Of a stretch of 64,000 nucleotides of DNA, positions 8,801 through 16,610 are shown in pieces. Numbering within the stretch: the first letter of the stretch is position 1; each line of letters opens with the position of its first letter. The notes below the pieces were generated by a model that was not told the origin of the DNA, searched no databases, and was given only the letters and a program-made list of their open reading frames with translations. Both the position numbers and the translations under genes were made by a program. Origin of the DNA: Albirhodobacter sp042466415 (GTDB lineage: Bacteria; Pseudomonadota; Alphaproteobacteria; Rhodobacterales; Rhodobacteraceae); the NCBI RefSeq assembly GCF_042466415.1, contig NZ_JAXHCH010000001.1:391326-455325 (forward strand), read 5' to 3'.

Positions 8801-9637
8801 TCAGCGCGGCGTGTTCTGCGCCGCGGCCCCCGTGCTCAGCTCGATAATCTCTGCGGTGATCGCGTCTTGGCGCACCCGTCGCAGCCGCGCTTGATAGGTC
8901 TCCAACTCCTGCGCGATCTGACTTCCCGCTGAGGTCATCGCCTCCATCCGCGCTTGGTTTTCGGCGGCAAAGGCGTGGAGCGCGGCCTTGCATATCTGTG
9001 CATGCAGATAATCCTCCTCGAGGCTCGCCAGCAGCGCTGCGCGTGGCAATTGGGTCAGCGGCGCTTGGCGCGGTGTCGCTTCCGCTTTTGCCAGTGTCAC
9101 TGGAAACAACCCCGCGCGCGTGATCACGGGGCGCCCCGAATCCCAGCCTGTCGAGATCGCGTCAAGGCGCTGGGCTTCTCCCGCAGCGAGGGCCGTGAGA
9201 AACGCGCGGGTGATGGCATCTGCGAGCTTTGGAATGCCATTGGAATGCGACGGCATCGGCGCGCTCCAGATTGGGCGCAGACCGCGCGCGGCAGCAATTG
9301 ATAGGCCGCGCGTGCCGATGAGGAAACGCGGCGCTGTGCTTTCGCGGAGGTGGTCGAGCACCCGTTCACTGAATGCGCCCGCAAAGCCTTGTTCGGCGAG
9401 AAACACCAAGAGGGCGGCTTCGCCGGTGCGCGGCGCCGTTTCTTGCGGTTGTGGATCAGGGCCAAAGCTTTGCTGCATGGCTGCGCAGATCGTTTCGGCG
9501 TAACGATCCACCGCGCTGATCTGCGCCATGGCGGTATGGGCGCGGGCGGCGGCGATCCCTTTCATCGCATTGACGACCGCGCCGAGCTGACGGATGCCAC
9601 TGATGCGGGCGCTGACATCGGCCAAGCGTTCGGTCAT
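8801..9637 (-). CDS. atpG: N-ATPase gamma subunit
   Basis: The central-shaft subunit of F1, 278 residues. The N terminus (ERLADVSARISGIRQLGAVV, then NAMKGIAAAR) and the C-terminal helix (LETYQARLRRVRQDAITAEI) are the two halves of the gamma coiled coil; the conserved C-terminal contact region is present in diverged form. It is the last gene of the atpDCQRBEFAG operon and overlaps atpA by four bases. The sequence is less conserved than a housekeeping gamma subunit, as is usual for the laterally spread N-type ATPases. Confidence 0.9.
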   Translation of the reverse strand: MTERLADVSARISGIRQLGAVVNAMKGIAAARAHTAMAQISAVDRYAETICAAMQQSFGPDPQPQETAPRTGEAALLVFLAEQGFAGAFSERVLDHLRESTAPRFLIGTRGLSIAAARGLRPIWSAPMPSHSNGIPKLADAITRAFLTALAAGEAQRLDAISTGWDSGRPVITRAGLFPVTLAKAEATPRQAPLTQLPRAALLASLEEDYLHAQICKAALHAFAAENQARMEAMTSAGSQIAQELETYQARLRRVRQDAITAEIIELSTGAAAQNTPR

Positions 9638-11202
9638 GGGGTCGGGTCCTTGGGCGGCGCTGCGGGATCGGCATGAAAACTTGCCGCGAATTGTGTCAGC
9701 GCTGCCATCAATGCCGCGCTCACATGTGCCGCCATCTCGCCCGAAGCCTTGGCTGTTGGCGCCAACGCCGCCACGGCCTCGGGCGCATCGCGGTCCAGCG
9801 CGGCGGGCAGCCCTGCGCGAAAATCGGCCACGGCCTCTAAGGGGAGGGGATCTAGCAGCCCCGCCTGCACCGCCTGCATCAAGGCGATCTCATCGATCAG
9901 CCGGAACGGCGCGTGTTGCGGCTGGCGCAGGATCGCGCGGATCCGTTCGCCACGTTTAAGTTGGTCGCGCACGCGGCCTTCGGGCATCCCGCCGAAGCGC
10001 GTGAACACTTCCAGTTCCAAAAACTGTGCGTAATCAAGGCGCAATGTCCCCGCGGCCTTGCGCAGGCTGGGCGCTTGGGTCTTGCCGCCGACCCGGCTCA
10101 CGCTGAGGCCCACATCCACCGCAGGCTTTTGCCCTTGGTGAAACAGCGCCGCATCGAGCACGATCTGCCCATCGGTGATCGAGATTAGATTGGTCGGGAT
10201 ATAGGCGGAAAGATTGCCCGAATCCGTCTCTGCAATCGGCAGCGCGGTGAGCGATCCGCCACCGCGATCCGCGCTGAGCTTGGCCGCGCGCTCTAGAAGC
10301 CGCGCGTGGATATAGAACACATCGCCCGGATAGGCCTCGCGGCCCGGTGACTGGCGGGTCAGCAGCGCGATCTCGCGGTGGGTGGCCGCGTGTTTGGTCA
10401 GATCGTCGATCACGATCAGCGCGTGCTGCCCCTTGTCGCGGAAATATTCCGCCATCGTCATCCCCGCGTAGGGTGCGATCCATTGCAGGCCCGCCGCCGA
10501 GGCCGCGCCCGCCACAAGCACGATGCACCGCTCAAAATTTCCCTGCGATTGCAGCGCCTCAATCGCGCGTTTGACGCTGGAGGTTTTCTGTCCCACGGCG
10601 ACATAGATGCAGATCATATCGCTCAAGGCCTGCGCGATCAGCGCGTCAATCGCGAGGGTGGTTTTGCCCGTTGAGTGATCGCCGACGATCAACTCGCGTT
10701 GGCCGCGCCCGAGTGCGAAGAGTGTGTCGACTGCGACGATACCGGTTTGCACGGGTTCGGTGACCAGATCGCGCTCAATAATTGCAGGGGCGGGGCGCTC
10801 GATGGGCAGGCGTATCGCGGTGGATATTTCGCCCTTGCCATCCAGCGGGCGCCCCAGCGGATCAATAATTCGTCCCAAAAGCGCTTCACCGACGGGCACT
10901 TGAACGACCTCACCTGTGCCGAAGACCGCATCGCCTGCCTCGACACCCGTTGCCGCGTCCAGCATCACACAGCTGATCAGATCCGCGTCGAGCACGCGCG
11001 CGAAACCCACCTGACCGCCCGCGAACCGCAAGACCTCATCGAGCCTCACGTCACGCAGGCCGGAGATCATCGCGACCCCGTCGCCGATTTCCTCAACACG
11101 TCCCCGGTGCTCTGCGCGCGGGCCCATGGGGGCGTGGGCAACGGCGGATCGGGCCGTGTCGAGCCAGTCTGGCGGGGGAGGAGGTGTTGCGTCACGCGGC
11201 AT
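9634..11202 (-). CDS. atpA: N-ATPase alpha subunit
   Basis: The non-catalytic nucleotide-binding subunit of F1, 522 residues. A beta-barrel domain is followed by the P-loop GDHSTGKTTL near residue 170, then the PYAGMTMAEYFRDKG and ALIVIDDLTKHA segments of the Walker-B region and the helical C-terminal domain with the RGERIRAILRQPQ motif. The usual alpha P-loop GDRQTGKT has HS in place of RQ here, a common N-type difference. The start overlaps atpF by eleven bases. It belongs to a second-type ATPase operon; a housekeeping F-ATPase is expected elsewhere in the genome. Confidence 0.95.
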   Translation of the reverse strand: MPRDATPPPPPDWLDTARSAVAHAPMGPRAEHRGRVEEIGDGVAMISGLRDVRLDEVLRFAGGQVGFARVLDADLISCVMLDAATGVEAGDAVFGTGEVVQVPVGEALLGRIIDPLGRPLDGKGEISTAIRLPIERPAPAIIERDLVTEPVQTGIVAVDTLFALGRGQRELIVGDHSTGKTTLAIDALIAQALSDMICIYVAVGQKTSSVKRAIEALQSQGNFERCIVLVAGAASAAGLQWIAPYAGMTMAEYFRDKGQHALIVIDDLTKHAATHREIALLTRQSPGREAYPGDVFYIHARLLERAAKLSADRGGGSLTALPIAETDSGNLSAYIPTNLISITDGQIVLDAALFHQGQKPAVDVGLSVSRVGGKTQAPSLRKAAGTLRLDYAQFLELEVFTRFGGMPEGRVRDQLKRGERIRAILRQPQHAPFRLIDEIALMQAVQAGLLDPLPLEAVADFRAGLPAALDRDAPEAVAALAPTAKASGEMAAHVSAALMAALTQFAASFHADPAAPPKDPTP

Positions 11203-11923
11203 CGCGGACCTCGCTCAAAATCGCGTCGAGATCGGCGCGCCAACTGTTGTGAAGCGTGAAATGCGGTGTGCGCAACTCGATCCCTGCGAGGAGATCTGGA
11301 TTGGTGCTAAATTTCAAATCAGGGGCGCCACCGAGGGCCTTTGTGAGAGCCGCTTTAAGCGCGGCTTGGTTCATCGGCGCGCTCGGGGTGACAATTTCGA
11401 TCGGGGTTTTGGCGGCAACCAGCGCGACGCGGCTTGCGGCCGGCATATCATCAATCGCTTGCAAGAGAAGCTCGAGAAACGCGGGTTGGAGATCTGCGCT
11501 TTCAAACCGCGCCAAGAGTTTTTCCGCGATCTCGACAGCCAGAGTGGCGGCTTTCACGTCATTCTCCTTGCGCGCGGCCTCGCGTTCGCGGGTAACAGCG
11601 GTCTGCGTGGCATTGAGCAGTGTGTCGGCCTTGTCGCGCGCCTCAGTTAAGGTCGCCTTTGCGGCGATATCAGCCTTAGTGGCGGCATCCGCCAGCACGG
11701 CGGTGCGCTCCTGTGCGATCCCCTCGCGGGATTTGCGGACCTCGTCGAGCGCGGTGTCCGCCTTCGCTTGCGTGTCCTTGGCGGAGCTTAGCACAGCCTG
11801 AGTGGCTGCTTGCCGTGCGGCGATCGCCGCTGCAACGGGCCGCCAGAAAACGCGGGCGAGAAGCCAGACAAGGATCAGCACGTTCAGCGCTTGTAGGCCC
11901 AGTCCCCAAAGGTCGATGCTCAT
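11192..11923 (-). CDS. atpF: N-ATPase b subunit with extended, delta-like C terminus
   Basis: A peripheral-stalk subunit of 243 residues, well above the roughly 160 of an ordinary b subunit. One N-terminal membrane helix (LNVLILVWLLARVFW) precedes a long Ala/Lys/Glu-rich coiled coil to about residue 150. A globular region then begins near DLQPAFLELLLQAI and ends in DLDAILSEVRDAA. No separate delta gene (atpH) exists in the operon, so the extra domain probably does that job. I chose the ATG at 11923 (MSIDLWGLG), four bases after the atpE stop. A start nine codons upstream would overlap atpE. Confidence 0.88.
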   Translation of the reverse strand: MSIDLWGLGLQALNVLILVWLLARVFWRPVAAAIAARQAATQAVLSSAKDTQAKADTALDEVRKSREGIAQERTAVLADAATKADIAAKATLTEARDKADTLLNATQTAVTREREAARKENDVKAATLAVEIAEKLLARFESADLQPAFLELLLQAIDDMPAASRVALVAAKTPIEIVTPSAPMNQAALKAALTKALGGAPDLKFSTNPDLLAGIELRTPHFTLHNSWRADLDAILSEVRDAA

Positions 11924-11927
11924 CGGA

Positions 11928-12173
11928 TCAGGCCAATAGCGGGTTGGCAAAGAGCAGCAGGAGCGCGATCACGAGGCAATAGATTGCCGTAGTTTCGATC
12001 ATCGCGAGCCCCACAAACAATGTGCGTGAGATCGTGTTGGCCGCTTCGGGTTGGCGGGCGATGGCATCCATCGCGGCGGCAACGGCGCGGCCTTCAGCGA
12101 GGGCAGGGCCGAGCGCGCCGAACGAGACGGCAAAGGCCGCGCAGATGATACTGGCGAGCGAAAGATAGTCCAT
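11928..12173 (-). CDS. atpE: N-ATPase c subunit (rotor ring)
   Basis: An 81-residue two-helix hairpin with the polar loop ARQPEA. The outer helix carries MIETTAIYCLVIAL: the ion-binding Glu is followed by Thr-Thr and then Tyr, the arrangement of sodium-binding c subunits (ESTxIY in Ilyobacter). Helix 1 has ALAEGRA, so a second Glu sits where classical sodium-type c subunits have Gln. Two glutamates are typical of N-ATPases, and at least one such ring (Burkholderia pseudomallei) was found to be proton specific with 17 subunits, so the ion is not settled by sequence. The ATG overlaps the atpB stop. Confidence 0.93.
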   Translation of the reverse strand: MDYLSLASIICAAFAVSFGALGPALAEGRAVAAAMDAIARQPEAANTISRTLFVGLAMIETTAIYCLVIALLLLFANPLLA

Positions 12174-12934
12174 CAGATGTCCTTTTGGGTAGCGGGAGGG
12201 GGGGAAGGGTCTGCGACCTCAACTTGGGCTTCAACGGGGGCGGTTGCGGGGGCCTCCGTGGGGGCGTCTGCGGGGGCGCCATCCTCGACAGTGGTCGAAA
12301 TGAACACCATCGCCAGAACCGCGAAGATATACGCCTGCACAAGCCCGGTGAGCAGATCCAGCGCCATCAGCGGGATCGGCACGAGCAGGCCCGCGAGCGA
12401 GGCGACGATCCCGATCACGAAAACGCCGCTCATCACATTGCCGAAAAGCCGCACAAACATGGAGAACACCCGTGTCACGCTTTCAAGTATATTGAGCGGG
12501 ATCATCACCAGATTGGGCGCGGCGAAGGAGCGTAAATAGCCGCGCAGACCAGAGGCACGCAGGCCAAACCACATCACTGAGAGAAACACGATCACCGCCA
12601 GCGCCGCATCGGTTTCAAGCTGCGCGGTGGGCGGGTCCAATCCGGGGATCAGGGAGATCCAATTCGCGGTAAGGATAAACAAAAACAGAGTGCCGATAAA
12701 GGCGCGGTAAGGGGCGGGAGCGGTGCCCGCGGTCTCGCGGATCTGGGTGTCGAGCGTGGTGAAAATCAGTTCCAGCAACGATTGGCGTTTGCTCGGGGCA
12801 TGGTCCAAGTGGCGGGTCAGCATCCACGCGCAGATTACCAGCACCGTCATGATGCCCCACGTCGTGAGGATCGCTTGGGTGATCGGGACGGGGCCGAGTT
12901 GGAAGATGACTGTGGAGGCGAGCGGGGAATTCAT
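12173..12934 (-). CDS. atpB: N-ATPase a subunit
   Basis: The F0 stator subunit forming the ion channel beside the c ring, 253 residues with five or six hydrophobic segments. The conserved stator Arg is likely within the SVTRVFSMFVRLFGNVMSG segment (family pattern LxxRLFGN). The N-terminal segment contains the helix TQAILTTWGIMTVLVICAW. A C-terminal tail of about 40 residues, rich in Pro, Ala, Glu and Val (repeats such as APTEAPATAPVEA), follows the last helix and is unusual. The ATGA overlap with atpE and four-base overlap with atpR suggest tight coupling. Confidence 0.93.
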   Translation of the reverse strand: MNSPLASTVIFQLGPVPITQAILTTWGIMTVLVICAWMLTRHLDHAPSKRQSLLELIFTTLDTQIRETAGTAPAPYRAFIGTLFLFILTANWISLIPGLDPPTAQLETDAALAVIVFLSVMWFGLRASGLRGYLRSFAAPNLVMIPLNILESVTRVFSMFVRLFGNVMSGVFVIGIVASLAGLLVPIPLMALDLLTGLVQAYIFAVLAMVFISTTVEDGAPADAPTEAPATAPVEAQVEVADPSPPPATQKDI

Positions 12935-13236
12935 GCGGTGCCACCTCGGGGGGCCGCCCCTTGGCGCAGGCTGATTGCCTTAGCAATGAGCACGCCCGAT
13001 AGCGCCGCGAGCAGCGGCAGTGCGCCATTCAGCGCAGCCACATAGAGCCCCGTTGCCATCAGCGCGAGGCGCCCAAATGTCAGCCCCAGCGCGCGCAGCG
13101 GAGAGCCGCCCGCGACGATCACATCGGCGGTGACGCGCAACGCATAGAAATAGGCCACGCCAATCCCGATCCCGCAGAGTAACGCAAGGGAAACAACGAG
13201 CGGGGCGCTCAAGGGTAAGAGGTTTGCATAACTCAT
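12931..13236 (-). CDS. atpR: N-ATPase accessory membrane protein AtpR
   Basis: A 101-residue protein with three hydrophobic segments (APLVVSLALLCGIGIGVAYF, LALMATGLYVAALNGALPLL and LAALSGVLIAKAI). Position between atpQ and atpB and this topology identify it as AtpR, the small membrane protein found only in N-ATPase operons and thought to act in assembly or ion handling at the c ring. The start at 13236 (MSYANLLPLS) gives a four-base overlap with atpQ. A longer upstream frame runs through atpQ and is not credible. Confidence 0.85.
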   Translation of the reverse strand: MSYANLLPLSAPLVVSLALLCGIGIGVAYFYALRVTADVIVAGGSPLRALGLTFGRLALMATGLYVAALNGALPLLAALSGVLIAKAISLRQGAAPRGGTA

Positions 13237-13529
13237 TTGGCGTTCATCCATTTCCATGCGGTCCAGCCGCCGAAGCAAACCCCCAGCGCCATCAGCGGCG
13301 CACTCCAGAAAATCCCAGTGCCGAGGCGGGCATCCAGCCAGCGGCCAAGGAACAGGCCGCCGAGTGTCGGCGTCAGGAATATCCAGCCCAGCACTCCGAT
13401 CTGCGCCAGCCTGCGCCCGATCGACATATCGCCCTCGCGCAGCCATTGATCGCGGCGCGCACGGCGCAGGCGGGCCTCTTGGATCAGCGGATCCTCATGG
13501 GTCTCGGGCGGTGTGGCCGGGAATTTCAT
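13233..13529 (-). CDS. atpQ: N-ATPase accessory protein AtpQ (AtpI-like)
   Basis: A 98-residue protein with a charged N-terminal third (HEDPLIQEARLRRARRDQWL) and two C-terminal membrane helices containing IGVLGWIFLTPTLGGLFLGRW and MALGVCFGGWTAW, the AtpI/AtpQ type pattern. AtpI-family proteins help assemble the c ring. It overlaps both neighbours, atpC and atpR, by four bases. Confidence 0.85.
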   Translation of the reverse strand: MKFPATPPETHEDPLIQEARLRRARRDQWLREGDMSIGRRLAQIGVLGWIFLTPTLGGLFLGRWLDARLGTGIFWSAPLMALGVCFGGWTAWKWMNAK

Positions 13530-13939
13530 CTAAATTCGCCCCCTTGTTTAGGCTGAAGACGGCTGACCATCTGGCGGATCGCGTTGAGCTGGAGTTGCAC
13601 TGCGTCGCTATGCTCCACCCGTTCGGCCTCCGCCTCATCGCGGAACCGCGCCAGCACATCGCGGTCGAGCGTTGCGAGATCGGTGCCCCGTATCGCCTCG
13701 CGCGTGGCGATGGAGAGCGTGTCGGATACGCCGCTCGAAATGGTGAGAACGCCGCCGCGCAACGCGCAGAACTGCTCCTCGCCATTGCGTTTCCAGCTTA
13801 CGATGCCGATGGTGAGCGCAGTCAGAAACGCCGCGTGATGTGGCAGGATCCCGAAGCTGCCGCTGGCGTCCTGCGCGATCAGGCTGTCAATCTCTTCATC
13901 AATGAGGATCGAGAGCGGGGTGATGATTTGGAGCTTCAT
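13526..13939 (-). CDS. atpC: N-ATPase epsilon subunit
   Basis: A 137-residue F1 stalk subunit. The N-terminal beta-sandwich is typical: KLQIITPLSILIDEEIDSL, then DASGSFGILPHHAAFLTAL, then GVLTISSGVSDTL. The C-terminal helical hairpin begins near LARFRDEAEAERV. The ATG overlaps the atpD stop. In the N-type operon epsilon directly follows beta, as here. Confidence 0.93.
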   Translation of the reverse strand: MKLQIITPLSILIDEEIDSLIAQDASGSFGILPHHAAFLTALTIGIVSWKRNGEEQFCALRGGVLTISSGVSDTLSIATREAIRGTDLATLDRDVLARFRDEAEAERVEHSDAVQLQLNAIRQMVSRLQPKQGGEFR

Positions 13940-15426
13940 CTTGCCGCCTGCGCAGGTTTGTCAGGTTTTTGCGCATCAGACACGGGCGCGGCAGTTTGTT
14001 GTGCCTGTTTTTGGCGCGCCTCGTCCAGCGTGCCCACCATATAAAGCGCGCTTTCATCCCAATCATCCGCTGCCCCGTCCAAGATCGCGCGGCAGCCTGA
14101 GAGCGTCTCGACCAGTGGCACGCTTGCCCCCGCCGTGCCGGTAAAGGCTTCGGTCACCATGAAGGGTTGCGTGAGGAAGCGCTGCAATCGCCGCGCCCGT
14201 TTTACGATCAGCCGGTCCGCGGCGCCCAGTTCCTCGACCCCCAAGAGCGAGATAATATCGGTCAATGCGCGGAACCGCGCGAGCGCTTGGCGCACGGCCT
14301 CGGCGGTGTCGTAATGCGCTTGGCCGACGACCAACGGATCGAGCAGCATCGAGGAGGAGGCCAGCGGATCAATCGCCGGATAAAACCCCTCCGCCGCCTG
14401 CGCGCGCGACAGCACGATCACGCAATCCATATGGCTCGAGATCGTGGTCACGGCGGGATCGGTGAAATCATCGGCGGGGACATAGACCGCTTGGATCGCG
14501 GTGACGGCGGAGCCTGCGACAGAGGCGATGCGCTCTTGCAGCCCCGCTACCTCGCTCGCCAGTGTTGGCTGATAGCCCACGCGCGAGGGCAGGCGGCCAA
14601 GCAAGCTGGAAACCTCCGCCCCCGCCTGCACAAAGCGAAACACATTATCCATCAGCAAAAGCACGTTTTTATGCTTCTGATCGCGGAAATATTCTGAAAT
14701 CGTCAGCGCGGTTAGCGGTGCACGCCAGCGCGCGCCGGGGGGCTCATTCATCTGGCCGTAGATCAAGACCGTGCGCGCCAACACGCCCGAATCCTGCATC
14801 TCGGTCAGCAGTTCATGCCCCTCGCGGGAGCGCTCTCCGATCCCTGCGAAGACCGAAATGCCCTCGTATTTCTCGACCATGGCGCGGATCAGTTCCATCA
14901 CGAGAACCGTCTTGCCCACGCCCGCGCCGCCGAACATTGCGGCCTTACCGCCCTGCGCCATCGGGGTGAGAAGGTCGATCACCTTGATCCCCGTTTCAAA
15001 TACATCCGTCGTGCCGGATTGCGCGGTGAGCGGTGGCGGCAGGGCGTGGATCGAGCGGCGCGGAGTATCGTGCGGCAATGCGGGGCCGTTGTCTTTTGGC
15101 GCGCCGGTGACATCCAAAAGCCGTCCCAAGATGGCCTCACCCACCGGAACTGTCACCTCGCGGCCCGTGGCGCGAACCGCCACGCCCCGTGCCAGCCCCG
15201 CTGTGGATTGGAACGCAACCGCCCGCAAGGTTTGCAGATCGAGATGGCTATGCACTTCGAGGATCAGCTGCGTCGGGCGATCCCACTCGACGATCAGTTC
15301 GGCATTTATCGGCGGGAGCGAGGCATCGGGGAAGACCACATCCACAACCGCGCCGCGCACGGATTCGATCTGACCACGTGCATCATCCTTTGGGCGACCT
15401 TGAAAGATCTGGTGATGAGAGGGCAT
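13936..15426 (-). CDS. atpD: N-ATPase beta subunit (catalytic)
   Basis: The catalytic F1 subunit, 496 residues. The P-loop GGAGVGKTVL lies near residue 155, the catalytic-Glu loop GERSREGHEL follows, then the Walker-B strand VLLLMDNVFRFVQAG and the DPAVTTISSHMD segment. The C-terminal helical domain contains SLLGVEELGAADRL, a degenerate form of the DELSEED region that reads VEELGAADR. The extra tail rich in Gln, Ala and Lys after position 470 is unusual. It is the first gene of the operon, so the promoter should lie in the spacer after 15426. Being first, with beta ahead of epsilon and the atpQR pair next, is diagnostic of N-ATPase operons. Confidence 0.95.
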   Translation of the reverse strand: MPSHHQIFQGRPKDDARGQIESVRGAVVDVVFPDASLPPINAELIVEWDRPTQLILEVHSHLDLQTLRAVAFQSTAGLARGVAVRATGREVTVPVGEAILGRLLDVTGAPKDNGPALPHDTPRRSIHALPPPLTAQSGTTDVFETGIKVIDLLTPMAQGGKAAMFGGAGVGKTVLVMELIRAMVEKYEGISVFAGIGERSREGHELLTEMQDSGVLARTVLIYGQMNEPPGARWRAPLTALTISEYFRDQKHKNVLLLMDNVFRFVQAGAEVSSLLGRLPSRVGYQPTLASEVAGLQERIASVAGSAVTAIQAVYVPADDFTDPAVTTISSHMDCVIVLSRAQAAEGFYPAIDPLASSSMLLDPLVVGQAHYDTAEAVRQALARFRALTDIISLLGVEELGAADRLIVKRARRLQRFLTQPFMVTEAFTGTAGASVPLVETLSGCRAILDGAADDWDESALYMVGTLDEARQKQAQQTAAPVSDAQKPDKPAQAAR

Positions 15427-15646
15427 GCGCGGCTCCGGTTTCAGACAGGGAAAGGCACATTGAGAAGGTTGCGTGGTCTCAAGCGATTTGGAGAGAGCCT
15501 AACGCCTCGCCGCGCCGCGCGGGCTAACCCTAGTCAGTGCGAGCTCGCCTTTGCTCCGTTGCAAGTCATGCCCGCGCGGCGTTCATGCGGTGGCATTACG
15601 TCGCTACACTCGCGCACTAAGCCGAGGTAGGTTTCGGCGGTTGCAT
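15427..15646. other. Upstream region of the N-ATPase operon, no gene recognised
   Basis: This 220-base stretch should hold the promoter for atpD, read leftward. A 6-base inverted repeat at 15460-15482 is listed separately. A minus-strand open frame crosses it and continues to 15788, but I cannot tie it to a family and it runs through the tRNA-like end and terminator at 15647-15710. Confidence 0.4.
15460..15482. promoter_or_regulatory. Inverted repeat upstream of atpD
   Basis: TTGAGA and TCTCAA form perfect 6-base arms separated by 11 bases, 34-56 bases before the atpD start codon. The placement fits a repressor or activator site for the N-ATPase operon. No regulator gene adjoins it, so the assignment is tentative. 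Confidence 0.3.
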
Positions 15647-15659
15647 GCTCCCGCAACCA
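15647..15659 (+). other. 3'-terminal remnant of tRNA-fMet (possible integration junction)
   Basis: GCTCCCGCAACCA equals the last 13 bases of the initiator tRNA as found in alphaproteobacteria, including the acceptor strand and CCA. The bases before it do not form a T arm, so only the tail is present. A strong terminator follows 30 bases later, as expected downstream of a tRNA-fMet gene, which in this group usually closes an rRNA operon. The identification relies on recalled tRNA sequences; 13 bases alone could be chance, but the position before a terminator supports it. Confidence 0.5.
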
Positions 15660-15689
15660 ACAAACACCAATCAATATCAGACCACTCAC

Positions 15690-15710
15690 AACCCGCCACG
15701 GCGGGTTTTT
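15690..15710 (+). terminator. Intrinsic terminator downstream of the tRNA-fMet remnant
   Basis: AACCCGCC and GGCGGGTT form a GC-rich hairpin with a minimal loop followed by a run of T on the plus strand. No intact plus-strand gene precedes it; it looks inherited with the tRNA-fMet 3' end. Confidence 0.65.
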
Positions 15711-16152
15711 GGCGTTTGACCCCGCAGAAAAGCCGCAAGCCAACCTCGCAAACCGACAGAACCCAGCGTCACCCGACCCTAGCGCCACTCACAAATACAC
15801 CGAGAATACGAACTCGCGTGACGGTTGTTGCTACACTCCAACAGGATGTCGCGTTTTGTCAGGTCTGTTGGATCGACCACGCCACTCCGATACACGATCA
15901 AGCAAGCAGGGACATTGAGGGCCATATGACCTCGCCTCCCTCTCCCCATTTGCCTGACCCGCGCAGTCCTACCATGTCACGCTTCCTGAACCGACCGACA
16001 ATCTTCAGCGCCTTCGGCATCGGCTGACCCGCGCCCCAGATCAGCCCCGCTGTGCACAACCAAAATACAAACACCAAATATTATAAATAACCCCATAGAG
16101 TAGACAGGCCGAGACATTTATAACTGTCGACATAAGCGGAAAGGAGGAGATC
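15711..16152. other. Unassigned stretch with promoter of the truncated pxpB-like gene
   Basis: About 440 bases with no recognisable gene. The first 300 bases are C-rich on the plus strand and read like decayed DNA: open frames exist but resemble nothing known. From about 16060 the sequence becomes AT-rich (AAATATTATAAATAA near 16076), which probably holds the promoter of the gene starting at 16153. Confidence 0.4.
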
Positions 16153-16275
16153 ATGTCAGACACCAAGATCAGCCTGCCTTCCACGACCTTCCCAGACCCT
16201 CAGATCTGGCCGCTGGGACAACAGGCTCTCTTGATACGCTTCGGCGATGGCTACGTTGACCATCATCAGCTCGCT
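16153..16275 (+). pseudogene. 5' fragment of a PxpB/KipI-like (5-oxoprolinase subunit) gene cut by the IS element
   Basis: An excellent ribosome-binding site (AAGGAGGAG) precedes ATG at 16153. About 41 codons follow, and the reading is lost at the IS end, where GGG-TAA makes a stop. The stretch WPLGQQALLIRFGD resembles the N-terminal PLGDSALLVRFGD strand of the KipI/allophanate-hydrolase-subunit-1 family, which is PxpB in the 5-oxoprolinase complex. Only the first strand is visible, so the family call is moderate. The rest of the gene is absent on the other side of the IS. Confidence 0.5.
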
Positions 16276-16276
16276 G

Positions 16277-16319
16277 GGTAATCCCCCCCGAAAGTAAGGG
16301 GCTGCGGAAGTAGAATTTT
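16277..16319 (+). repeat. IS3 left inverted repeat
   Basis: Begins GGTAATCC and ends at GTAGAATTTT. It matches the inverted right end over GGTAATCC, CCC, GGG and GTAGAATTT with scattered mismatches. Confidence 0.65.
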
Positions 16320-16346
16320 CTCGGCAAGATGCATGAGGAGATTCAG

Positions 16347-16610
16347 ATGAAGATGACCAGATATAGCGAACCCCAGATTCTTGCGATCCTGCGCCAAGCT
16401 GAGGGCGGTGTGCCGGTGGCTGAGCTTTGCCGCGAGCATGGGATGAGCAACGCGTCGTTCTATAAGTGGCGGGCAAAGTATGGCGGCATGGATGCGTCCA
16501 TGGTCAGCCAGATGAAGGCCATGGAAGATGAGAACCGGCGGTTGAAGCGGATGTATGCGGACCTGAGCATGCAGGCGGATTTGCTGAAGGAAGCCCTGGG
16601 AAAAAAGTGA
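16347..16610 (+). CDS. IS3-family transposase subunit OrfA
   Basis: An 87-residue helix-turn-helix protein: KMTRYSEPQILAILRQAEGG, then VAELCREHGMSNASFYKWRA as the DNA-binding part, then a leucine-rich coiled coil (MKAMEDENRRLKRMYADLSM). The start MKMTRYSE at 16347 matches the family; an in-frame ATG lies 18 bases upstream. The frame ends in GGAAAAAAGTGA, where an A-run would allow -1 slippage into OrfB. OrfA itself looks intact. Confidence 0.9.
   Translation: MKMTRYSEPQILAILRQAEGGVPVAELCREHGMSNASFYKWRAKYGGMDASMVSQMKAMEDENRRLKRMYADLSMQADLLKEALGKK

Noticed and set aside
15534..15788. A minus-strand 84-codon frame containing LREHATAETYLGLVRECSDV.
   Set aside because: It looks partly protein-like, but it crosses the terminator and the tRNA tail and I could not link it to any family, so it is not listed as a gene.
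15551..16027. A 158-codon plus-strand frame upstream of the IS.
   Set aside because: It reads through the tRNA-fMet tail and the terminator, has Pro/Thr/His-rich composition and no recognisable motif.
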